From contig DKNB01000017.1 in assembly GCA_002470125.1 (NCBI GenBank), positions 267-33,380 of the forward strand: DNA of 33,114 bases, read 5' to 3'. Position 1 is the stretch's first letter; the number at the start of each line of letters is the position of its first letter. The translations under genes were made by a program, and so were the position numbers. Positions 16,129 to 23,464 of the stretch are shown here, in pieces. Under the pieces are notes generated by a model. It ran no database searches and had not been told where the DNA came from. It saw only the letters and a program-made list of their open reading frames with translations. The stretch comes from Gallionellales bacterium UBA7399. Lineage in GTDB: Bacteria; Pseudomonadota; Gammaproteobacteria; Burkholderiales; Gallionellaceae.

Positions 16129-18366
16129 TTGAAACTACTTGTTAAAGTGCTGGGATCTCTTATTGGTTTAACGCTGTCCGGACTTGCTTGCGCGGTTAAC
16201 ATGGGCGACATTAATGTTGTCAATTCGTTGGGCGCCCCAATGAATGTATCGATAGAGCTAGGGGTAGTCGGCAAGGATGATGCAGCTGGACTGTCTGCGC
16301 ATCTAGCTCCGCCAGAAGTTTTTAAGAGTGCCGGCTTGGATTATCCCTCAACGTTACCCCCTTTGAATTTTAAAATTGAGGCCGATGCTAGTGGCGGACA
16401 TCGCATTCAAATAACTTCAGTACAGCCAATTAACGAGCCATTTGTTAATTTATTAGTGGAACTGACGTGGCCATCTGGAAAATTGTTGCGAGAGTACACT
16501 TTTCTGCTTGATTCACCTGGTTACATTCCAGCAAGACCACTGCCAGGAAAGTTGGAGAGGGTAGAGCAGAGTGTTGTTGATGTATCTGAAACTGAGCTGG
16601 GGGATGAAGAGACTATAAACGAGTTTCCCTTGCCAAAGATTGCTGCAACGGCAGAAGAAAAAAAACTTAGTGGCAAGGTCAAAAACAACAACAAAGTGTT
16701 AGACAAGAACGACCGAGTCCCGCATGACAAAATTAAGGTCAAAGATGGGGATACGTTAAGAAGGCTTGCGGTTCAAGTAATGTCATCTGATGTGAGTTTG
16801 GAGCGCGCACTGGTTGCCTTATATCGCGCCAATACTGACGCCTTCTATGATCAAAATATGAATCGCCTTAAAGTGGGAAGAATCTTGCGTATTCCGGAGC
16901 AATCTGAAATAGATGCTTTGTCTCAAGCAAAGGCTATGGAAGAGATCAGTACGCAGGTCTATAATTGGCAAGGATATCGTCAAAAACTTGCGACAGCCAG
17001 TCGAATTTTGACAAGGGGCGAATCTAGCTCAGGAGTCTCGGGCAAAATTAAGGCGACCGTCGCCGAAAGCGATTCTGTGGCCAAGGGATCCACGAAAGAG
17101 GTAGTGAGGTTGTCCAGGGGTGAGGCGTCTGGTGATGTGACGCTTGCCGATAAGAATGTCAAACACATGCAGGGTAGCGTGCATGTGCCAGAAGAGGATG
17201 TTATCTCACAGAGAGAGGCGCTTAAAGAAAGCAATCAACGTGTTGCAGCATTAGAGAAAAATGTTCAAGATTTGCAGCGTTTAATTAATTTAAAGAGTTT
17301 GCCATCCATGGACCATGGTGACACCACTCGCAATTCAGTCAATAATCAAGCTGCGCAAGGATTGGATTCAGCTCAATCGCTACCCATGTTACCACCTGCC
17401 ACCCCCCTTGCTGTTAATGGCCAGGCTGAGTCAGAAAGGCCGGCAACGAAGTCAAGATGGATGGATTTGCAGCCTGTGCTGAATAGTCAGATGTTTGGGA
17501 TGCCGCTTTATGTTTTTGGTGGGGCGGTGCTGCTGAGTTTATTTGGGCTTGGCTATTGGTTAATGCGTGATGAGGGTAAAGTGGCTAAAAATACACAACC
17601 CAGCAAGAGACAAATTGACCATGTGATTGATCATTACAATAAGATACGCACCTCCTCTGAGCCGCTACGAGTAACCAGTGATTTTTATGGCGTGGCTAGT
17701 AAGGTGGCTGAGGCAGCCAAGATTCAACCAAACTATTTCGATCCAATTGGTGGGGCAGACTTGTTTTTGAGTTTTGGTAGAGATGGGCAAGCAGAAAGTA
17801 TTCTGCAGGAAGCGTTGAGCAAAAATCCGGAAAACCATCAGATCCATCTGAAGCTGCTGTCTATATATGCAGATAGAGGGGATGCACGCTCATTTGCCCG
17901 TATTGCAGCTCAGTTGAAAGATTCTGGTGATGCCTACGCATGGGGGCAGGCAACCATAATGGGCGCCAAGCTTGAACCCGAAAATCCAATGTATAGCGGC
18001 GACACGGGTGTGATATCGACTGCAGCAGCGCATCTCGCTGCAGAAGTGGGGTCGACAATAGATTCGCATGGCGTAGCCAAGTCTGATGTTGATGCTGCAC
18101 AAAGTCTGTCTAACAAAATTACAGGCCTTGATTTTGGGGATGTTAATCTGAACCTCAACAAGGAGATTGCGTCACCGCCCGCTCCCCTCTTGGGGAAAAT
18201 GAATACACGTTGGCACGATGCGGCGACGAAGCTTGACCTTGCTAAAGCTTATTATGAAATGGGTGACATTGTGGGTGCCCGAGAAATATTGGAAGAGGTG
18301 GTACGGGAGGGGGATCCCGATCATCGCGCTGATGCTGAAACTTTTTTGCGAAAGTTGCCATCATAA
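16129..18366 (+). CDS. fimV: FimV-like polar protein with LysM, membrane segment and TPR-like end
   Basis: A 745-residue FimV/HubP-type protein; relatives organise the cell pole and type IV pili. The order is: cleavable signal peptide (about 1-22, ending LSGLACA), the FimV N-terminal domain (GDINVVNSLGAPMNVSIEL), a LysM-like peptidoglycan-binding domain at about 200-258 (VKDGDTLRRLAVQVM to GRILRIPE), a short coiled coil (EALKESNQRVAALEKNVQDL), one transmembrane helix at about 457-479, then cytoplasmic repeats and the FimV C-terminal motif (LDLAKAYYEMGDIVGAREILEEV). The start is TTG at 16129 with AGGGGTGAGGG just upstream; a longer frame from 16093 adds no signal-like sequence. It is shorter in the acidic region than Pseudomonas FimV. 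Confidence 0.92.
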   Translation: MKLLVKVLGSLIGLTLSGLACAVNMGDINVVNSLGAPMNVSIELGVVGKDDAAGLSAHLAPPEVFKSAGLDYPSTLPPLNFKIEADASGGHRIQITSVQPINEPFVNLLVELTWPSGKLLREYTFLLDSPGYIPARPLPGKLERVEQSVVDVSETELGDEETINEFPLPKIAATAEEKKLSGKVKNNNKVLDKNDRVPHDKIKVKDGDTLRRLAVQVMSSDVSLERALVALYRANTDAFYDQNMNRLKVGRILRIPEQSEIDALSQAKAMEEISTQVYNWQGYRQKLATASRILTRGESSSGVSGKIKATVAESDSVAKGSTKEVVRLSRGEASGDVTLADKNVKHMQGSVHVPEEDVISQREALKESNQRVAALEKNVQDLQRLINLKSLPSMDHGDTTRNSVNNQAAQGLDSAQSLPMLPPATPLAVNGQAESERPATKSRWMDLQPVLNSQMFGMPLYVFGGAVLLSLFGLGYWLMRDEGKVAKNTQPSKRQIDHVIDHYNKIRTSSEPLRVTSDFYGVASKVAEAAKIQPNYFDPIGGADLFLSFGRDGQAESILQEALSKNPENHQIHLKLLSIYADRGDARSFARIAAQLKDSGDAYAWGQATIMGAKLEPENPMYSGDTGVISTAAAHLAAEVGSTIDSHGVAKSDVDAAQSLSNKITGLDFGDVNLNLNKEIASPPAPLLGKMNTRWHDAATKLDLAKAYYEMGDIVGAREILEEVVREGDPDHRADAETFLRKLPS

Positions 18367-18383
18367 CTTAAGGACGCATAACT

Positions 18384-18412
18384 AAAATGGCAGCCCGTGC
18401 GGCTGCCATTTT
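18384..18412 (+). terminator. Strong hairpin terminator after fimV
   Basis: AAAATGGCAGCC pairs perfectly with GGCTGCCATTTT around a 5-base loop. The 12-bp stem ends in a T run, typical of an intrinsic terminator. It closes the asd-fimV unit 17 bases after the fimV stop. Confidence 0.88.
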
Positions 18413-18513
18413 CATTAGAACATCACTACTTTATAACAATGTTAGGATATATACTCAATGCGTGGTGAGGTGGTGCTGGCTTCAGTTTACTTTTTATTTG
18501 CGTGGATGCAGCC

Positions 18514-19311
18514 ATGAGAATTGCGCTTGGCATTGAGTACGATGGTAGGGAATATTTCGGCTGGCAAAGTCAGCGTGGTGGCCGTACAGTGCAAGATGCT
18601 TTGCAAATCGCCTTAAGCAGTGTTGCCAACGAGCCTATTGCGGTGATTGCTGCTGGCCGTACTGATACTGGCGTGCATGCGTTAGAGCAAGTGGTGCACT
18701 TTAATGTAAGTACGAAACGCCCTATTGCCGCATGGGTGCGAGGTGTTAATGCCTTGTTGCCAAAAAATGTTGCCGTATTGTGGGCGCACCCTGTGTCGGA
18801 AGAGTTTCATGCTCGTTTTTCTGCGCAAGCGCGCAGTTATCGTTATGTGCTGGTTAATCGATCGGTACGCAATGCTATCCAACAGGGTAGGGCAGGCTGG
18901 TTTCATGCGCCGCTGAATCTGCAAAATATGCGTGACGCTGCCCAGTATTTATTAGGGGAGCATGATTTTAGTGCCTTTCGTGCTGCAGAGTGCCAAGCTA
19001 AATCTCCTATAAAAAAACTGATGCAGCTCGATATCGAAAGACAGGACGACATAATAATCTTTGATTTGAGTGCCAATTCATTCTTGCACCATATGGTACG
19101 CAATATTGTGGGTTGCTTGGTTTATATTGGTAAGGGCAAGTATCCGTCGGAATGGATGCGTGAGTTATTGGAAAGTCGCAAGCGAATTTTTGCTGCACCA
19201 ACTTTCGCCTCGGATGGATTGTATCTGCGCAGAATTATTTATGATCAAGAGTGGCGCTTGCCGCATGTGTCCAATCATTCACAATATCTTGTGACGCCAT
19301 TTGGCGCTTAA
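18514..19311 (+). CDS. truA: tRNA pseudouridine(38-40) synthase
   Basis: Makes pseudouridine at positions 38-40 of the anticodon arm of many tRNAs. The catalytic aspartate is in GRTDTGVHA. Other family stretches are IALGIEYDGREYFGWQSQ, FHARFSAQARSYRY and NSFLHHMVRNIVGCL. From ATG 18514 it has 265 residues, the normal size; ATG 18502 would add MDAA and cannot be excluded. It is separated from fimV by a terminator, so it likely has its own promoter (a TATACT at 18450 lacks a good -35). It is followed by a 200-base gap before trpF. Confidence 0.95.
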   Translation: MRIALGIEYDGREYFGWQSQRGGRTVQDALQIALSSVANEPIAVIAAGRTDTGVHALEQVVHFNVSTKRPIAAWVRGVNALLPKNVAVLWAHPVSEEFHARFSAQARSYRYVLVNRSVRNAIQQGRAGWFHAPLNLQNMRDAAQYLLGEHDFSAFRAAECQAKSPIKKLMQLDIERQDDIIIFDLSANSFLHHMVRNIVGCLVYIGKGKYPSEWMRELLESRKRIFAAPTFASDGLYLRRIIYDQEWRLPHVSNHSQYLVTPFGA

Positions 19312-19456
19312 GTGGAGATCACCTATCACCTTGCTTAAAGTTGCTTCATTTAAGCTTTGTCTGTTGTTCAAATGTAATATAATTTCATTTCAACCTTTGT
19401 AGGCCGTTGAGTTCATTTGAAAATATGTAATCTTTTCTAGTTTCATAACAGAAGAT

Positions 19457-19486
19457 AGTCATGCAATCTATTGTGAGTGCATGACT
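19457..19486 (+). promoter_or_regulatory. Inverted repeat in the trpF leader
   Basis: AGTCATGCA and TGCATGACT form perfect 9-bp arms around a 12-base loop, ending 25 bases before trpF. There is no T run, so it is not a simple terminator. A TATAAT at 19378-19383 (no good -35) could start a leader of about 120 bases containing this hairpin. It could be an operator or a leader structure controlling trpFBA-accD; no leader peptide rich in tryptophan is seen. Confidence 0.4.
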
Positions 19487-19511
19487 TAACTTACGATTTA
19501 TCGTTTCGACC

Positions 19512-20132
19512 ATGACAAAAATTAAAATTTGCGGCATTACTCGTAAAAGTGACTTGTTGGCGGCTGTGCGCTGTGGCGCTGATGCAATCGGTTTGGTTTT
19601 TTATGAAAAAAGTCCACGATATGTGACGCTTGAGCAGGCAGCTGAGCTCGCACGCTCCATTCCTCCGTTTGTAACCCTAGTTGGCTTGTTTGTGAATGCC
19701 AACGCAAAAATGGTGCAGGAGGCGCTACAAAGAGTACCCCTGAGTGTGCTGCAGTTTCATGGCGATGAGGATCCAACATTTTGTGCACAATTTGGTCGCC
19801 CTTATCTGAAAGCTGTTAGGGTAAATCTTGGAGTGGATTTGATACAATATGCTACCCGCTATATGGGTGCCCAAGGTTTGCTGTTAGATGCTTTTGTTGA
19901 GGGAGAGTATGGTGGTACAGGAGTGTCGTTTGATTGGACGCTTATCCCTCATAATTTATCGTTGCCAATTGTGTTATCGGGTGGCCTGGATGCGAGCAAC
20001 GTTGCCAATGCCATTAGGCGAGTGAAGCCATGGGCTGTGGACGTTTCTAGTGGTGTGGAAACTGCAAAAGGAATCAAGGATGCAGTTAAAATTGCCGCAT
20101 TTATCGATGAGGTTGAAAACAGTGGCATATAA
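19512..20132 (+). CDS. trpF: Phosphoribosylanthranilate isomerase
   Basis: The third step of tryptophan synthesis, an Amadori rearrangement on a TIM barrel. It has 206 residues. KIKICGITR at the N-terminus carries the catalytic cysteine. Other landmarks are GADAIGLVFYEKSPRYV, LVGLFVNA, LQFHGDE, LLDAFVEGEYGGTGVSFDW (catalytic Asp), LSGGLDASNV and VDVSSGVET. It starts with ATG without a strong ribosome binding site. The end overlaps the proposed trpB start by 11 bases. It heads the trpF-trpB-trpA-accD group. Confidence 0.97.
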   Translation: MTKIKICGITRKSDLLAAVRCGADAIGLVFYEKSPRYVTLEQAAELARSIPPFVTLVGLFVNANAKMVQEALQRVPLSVLQFHGDEDPTFCAQFGRPYLKAVRVNLGVDLIQYATRYMGAQGLLLDAFVEGEYGGTGVSFDWTLIPHNLSLPIVLSGGLDASNVANAIRRVKPWAVDVSSGVETAKGIKDAVKIAAFIDEVENSGI

Positions 20133-21318
20133 CTATCCTGACAAAACCGGCCACTTTGGCCCATATGGCGGCACTTACGTTGCCGAAACTCTAATGGGTG
20201 CGCTGGATGAATTACGTGTTGCCTATGAAAATTATTCTGTCGATTCTGAATTTCAGGCTGAGCTTGCATATGAGTTAAAGCATTATGTTGGACGACCAAG
20301 CCCCATTTATTACGCGAGACAATGGTCGAAGCGATTGGGCGGCGCGCAGATATACCTTAAACGTGAGGACCTAAACCATACTGGCGCACATAAAATAAAT
20401 AACACCGTTGGGCAGGCGTTGCTGGCCAAACGTATGAATAAATTTCGAGTTATTGCTGAAACGGGCGCGGGGCAACATGGGGTTGCTACGGCATCAGTGG
20501 CTGCACGTTATGGCATGGAATGCGTTGTTTATATGGGTACGGAGGACATTAAGCGCCAAGCTACTAATGTGTATCGCATGAAGCTTTTGGGCGCCACTGT
20601 TGTACCTGTGAGTAGTGGCTCCAAAACGCTCAAAGACGCACTTAATGAGGCGATGCGTGACTGGGTTACAAATATTGAAAATACTTTTTATATTATAGGC
20701 ACTGTGGCGGGCCCCCACCCATACCCAATGATGGTGCGTGACTTTAATTCGGTGGTGAGCAAGGAATGCATTACACAAATGCCAGAGATGATTGGACGAC
20801 AACCGGACATGGTTATTGCTTGCGTTGGGGGCGGCTCGAATGCCATGGGAATTTTTCATTCTTACATTGATGCTCCTGGGGTTCAACTTGTTGGCGTTGA
20901 GGCGGCCGGGACTGGAATTGAAGGAAATCAGCATGCAGCTGCGTTGACAGCGGGTAGACCTGGCGTTTTGCATGGCAATCGCACTTACTTGCTGCAAGAC
21001 AAAAATGGTCAAATTATTGAAACGCACTCAGTGTCTGCTGGATTGGATTATCCTGGTGTTGGCCCAGAGCACGCTTGGCTTAAAGATAGTGGCCGCGCTC
21101 AGTATGTGGCCATAGAGGACAGTGAAGCGCTGCAAGCTTTTCATGATTTGTGTCATCACGAGGGCATCATACCGGCGCTTGAATCTAGTCATGCCCTGGC
21201 CTACGCAGCAAAAATTGCACCAACAATGGGTCAGGACAAGATACTGCTTGTCAATCTGTCTGGCCGTGGTGACAAGGATATGGCGACCGTAGCAAGAATT
21301 TCTAATATTGAGCTATAG
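20122..21318 (+). CDS. trpB: Tryptophan synthase beta chain
   Basis: Joins indole (channelled from TrpA) and serine to tryptophan, using PLP. It has 398 residues. The PLP lysine is in LNHTGAHKINNTVGQALLAK; the glycine-rich phosphate-binding GGGSNAMG and the C-terminal LVNLSGRGDKD are also present. I chose GTG 20122, which gives MAYNYPDKTGHFGPYGG and has GAGG nine bases upstream. ATG 20107 would add five residues, and the longer frame upstream is the shadow of trpF. The overlap with trpF suggests coupled translation. Confidence 0.97.
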   Translation: MAYNYPDKTGHFGPYGGTYVAETLMGALDELRVAYENYSVDSEFQAELAYELKHYVGRPSPIYYARQWSKRLGGAQIYLKREDLNHTGAHKINNTVGQALLAKRMNKFRVIAETGAGQHGVATASVAARYGMECVVYMGTEDIKRQATNVYRMKLLGATVVPVSSGSKTLKDALNEAMRDWVTNIENTFYIIGTVAGPHPYPMMVRDFNSVVSKECITQMPEMIGRQPDMVIACVGGGSNAMGIFHSYIDAPGVQLVGVEAAGTGIEGNQHAAALTAGRPGVLHGNRTYLLQDKNGQIIETHSVSAGLDYPGVGPEHAWLKDSGRAQYVAIEDSEALQAFHDLCHHEGIIPALESSHALAYAAKIAPTMGQDKILLVNLSGRGDKDMATVARISNIEL

Positions 21319-21349
21319 TTTTGTTGAAATCGTTTCGTAGGTACTCCTA

Positions 21350-22144
21350 ATGTCACGCATACAATCAGTTTTTGAGAGCCTTAAGCAGCGTGGTCGGAAG
21401 GCGCTCATTCCATTTATTACAGCAGGGGATCCAAACCCAAATACCACCGTCCCATTGATGCATGCCATTGCAGAGATGGGTGCCGATATTATTGAGGTTG
21501 GAGTACCATTTTCTGACCCAATGGCAGATGGCCCAACCATACAGCGATCCTCAGAGCGAGCACTTAAACATGGCGTGACGCTGCACCATGTGCTTGATAT
21601 GGTAACTGAGTTTCGTACAAAAAATTCCAGCACGCCGATTGTATTGATGGGCTATGGGAACCCTATTGAGGCAATGGGCTGGGAGCGCTTCGCCAAAGGT
21701 TGTGCGCACGCTGGAGTAGATGGGGTCCTGACGGTAGATTTTCCACCAGAAGAAAGTCATGAGGCATTTTCTTTCTTGCATCGTTGCGATATTGATCCTA
21801 TTTTTTTACTTGCACCGACCACATCGGATGCTCGCATTGAGCAGGTGGCCAAGTTGGCGCGCGGTTATGTTTACTATGTGTCACTTAGGGGGGTAACGGG
21901 GGCTGGTAATTTAGATTTGGCTGCCATAGCAGATAAAATTCCGCGCATACGACAGTATATAAATTTACCCATTGGAGTTGGGTTTGGTATTCGTGATGTG
22001 GGCACTGCGAATGCAGTTTCTAAGCTATGTGATGGCGTGGTGATCGGCAGTCGCATTGTACAAGAGATAGAAAATTCAGCTGAGGAATGCGTGATCTCTA
22101 ATGTCTCGGGTTTGGTTAAGGAATTTAGCCTTGCAATAAATTGA
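21350..22144 (+). CDS. trpA: Tryptophan synthase alpha chain
   Basis: Cleaves indole-3-glycerol phosphate to indole and glyceraldehyde 3-phosphate within the TrpAB complex. It has 264 residues, the usual size. The catalytic glutamate is in DIIEVGVPFSDP and the catalytic aspartate in PMADGP; PFITAGDPN, YVYYVSLRGVTGA and GVGFGIRD are also typical. It starts with ATG about eight bases after TAGG. It is followed after 27 bases by accD, the usual betaproteobacterial pairing. Confidence 0.97.
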   Translation: MSRIQSVFESLKQRGRKALIPFITAGDPNPNTTVPLMHAIAEMGADIIEVGVPFSDPMADGPTIQRSSERALKHGVTLHHVLDMVTEFRTKNSSTPIVLMGYGNPIEAMGWERFAKGCAHAGVDGVLTVDFPPEESHEAFSFLHRCDIDPIFLLAPTTSDARIEQVAKLARGYVYYVSLRGVTGAGNLDLAAIADKIPRIRQYINLPIGVGFGIRDVGTANAVSKLCDGVVIGSRIVQEIENSAEECVISNVSGLVKEFSLAIN

Positions 22145-22171
22145 GTTTTGTTTCTGAGAGAGACTGTATGT

Positions 22172-23053
22172 ATGAGTTGGTTTAATAAATTATTACCCCC
22201 CAAGATTGGACGTAGGGAACTTGGAGGGGAGGGTAGGAAAAATGTGCCAGAAGGATTGTGGCATAAGTGTTTGTCATGTCAGGGAGTGTTATATCACTCT
22301 GATTTAGAGAAACATAAAAATGTTTGCCCAAAGTGTGGGCATCATCATCGTGTCACAGCGCGCACCAGATTAAATTGGTTGTTGGATACCGAAGGACGAT
22401 TTGAGATTGGCGCTGAAGTTTGGCCTCTGGACACGCTGAAGTTTAAAGATAGCAGAAAGTATAGTGAGCGGCTAACAGCTGCGCAGCGCGATACGGGCGA
22501 GAGTGATGCGCTTGTAGTGATGCAGGGAAGCGTACGCACTGTTCCGATGGTGGTGGCAGTATTTGAATTTAACTTTATGGGTGGATCCATGGGTTCCGTG
22601 GTGGGGGAGCGCTTTGTGCGCGGTGTGCAGCTTGCTACTGAGCAGAAGATCCCATTCATTTGTTTTACCGCTAGTGGTGGTGCACGTATGCAGGAGGGGC
22701 TGCTATCGCTGATGCAAATGGCAAAAACATGCGCTGCCTTGACTCAGTTGAGTGTAGAGAATTTGCCATTCATCTCAGTCTTAACTGATCCAACTATGGG
22801 TGGCGTGTCTGCTAGCTTTGCCTTTATGGGTGATATTGTCATTGCGGAGCCTGGCGCAATGATTGGCTTTGCCGGTGCACGAGTGATTGAACAAACTGTG
22901 CGCGAGACCTTGCCAGAAGGCTTTCAACGCGCAGAATTTTTAATGAAACATGGCGCTATTGATATGATTGTAGATCGTCGAGAAATGCGCGCTAAGCTAG
23001 CCACGCTGATTACGATGCTCACTAGACAGCCAATGGTTGTGGCGCCTGGCTGA
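22172..23053 (+). CDS. accD: Acetyl-CoA carboxylase carboxyltransferase subunit beta
   Basis: With AccA forms the carboxyltransferase that makes malonyl-CoA for fatty-acid synthesis. It has 293 residues from ATG 22172 (MSWFNKLLPPKI). The N-terminal zinc ribbon has Cys33, Cys36, Cys52 and Cys55 (CLSC and CPKC). The crotonase-fold core has GGSMGSVVGERFVRG, FTASGGARMQEGLLSLMQMAK and DPTMGGVSASFA. The longer frame from 22148 has no family-like extension. In relatives folC usually follows; here the next gene, crcB, is on the other strand. Confidence 0.97.
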   Translation: MSWFNKLLPPKIGRRELGGEGRKNVPEGLWHKCLSCQGVLYHSDLEKHKNVCPKCGHHHRVTARTRLNWLLDTEGRFEIGAEVWPLDTLKFKDSRKYSERLTAAQRDTGESDALVVMQGSVRTVPMVVAVFEFNFMGGSMGSVVGERFVRGVQLATEQKIPFICFTASGGARMQEGLLSLMQMAKTCAALTQLSVENLPFISVLTDPTMGGVSASFAFMGDIVIAEPGAMIGFAGARVIEQTVRETLPEGFQRAEFLMKHGAIDMIVDRREMRAKLATLITMLTRQPMVVAPG

Positions 23054-23054
23054 C

Positions 23055-23069
23055 CTACTATTTTAGTAG
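23055..23069. terminator. Small hairpin between the convergent accD and crcB genes
   Basis: CTACTA and TAGTAG pair around TTT in the 18-base gap between the two stop codons. The stem is only 6 bp and AT-rich, so it would be a weak two-way terminator at best. Confidence 0.35.
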
Positions 23070-23071
23070 CC

Positions 23072-23461
23072 CTAAGCTTGTAAATATTTGAATGTCTGCA
23101 TACCAAGGATAGTCATTAGTAATGAGCCGCCAAGATGTGAGGCAATGATTGCGGCACCCCATGCATACTGACCACGTGCGAGCAAGGCAATGGTTTCGGC
23201 GGAGAAGGTTGAAAAAGTGGTTAAGCCACCCAGAAAGCCAGTGATGATAAACAGTCGCCACTCAGGAGATAACGATGGTTGCTGAATAAAAAAAGCAACA
23301 GCAAGACCAACAAGATAGCCGCCGATTATATTTGCAGAAAGCGTTCCAAGCGGCAATTCTGAAAACTTTTGATTGAGCCATACGGTCAATCCCCAACGTA
23401 GCCATGAGCCAATGGCTGCGCCCAGTCCAACCGCGATAAAGGCATAGAGTGTCATACGCAC
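23072..23461 (-). CDS. crcB: Fluoride channel CrcB/Fluc
   Basis: A 129-residue four-helix membrane protein that exports fluoride as a dual-topology dimer in the inner membrane. The family signature GFLGGLTTFSTFSAE is present, with GAAIGSWLRWGL near the N-terminus and NIIGGYLVG in the second helix. The start may be GTG 23461 (MRMTLYAF) or ATG 23455 (MTLYAF); neither has a clear ribosome binding site. It begins three bases after the stop of the ATP-grasp gene, so the two are probably co-transcribed. No fluoride riboswitch is recognisable upstream. Confidence 0.93.
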   Translation of the reverse strand: MRMTLYAFIAVGLGAAIGSWLRWGLTVWLNQKFSELPLGTLSANIIGGYLVGLAVAFFIQQPSLSPEWRLFIITGFLGGLTTFSTFSAETIALLARGQYAWGAAIIASHLGGSLLMTILGMQTFKYLQA

Positions 23462-23464
23462 ATT

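Noticed and set aside
20050..20121. N-terminal extension of trpB
   Set aside because: These codons lie within trpF in another frame and do not resemble TrpB; GTG 20122 has a ribosome binding site.
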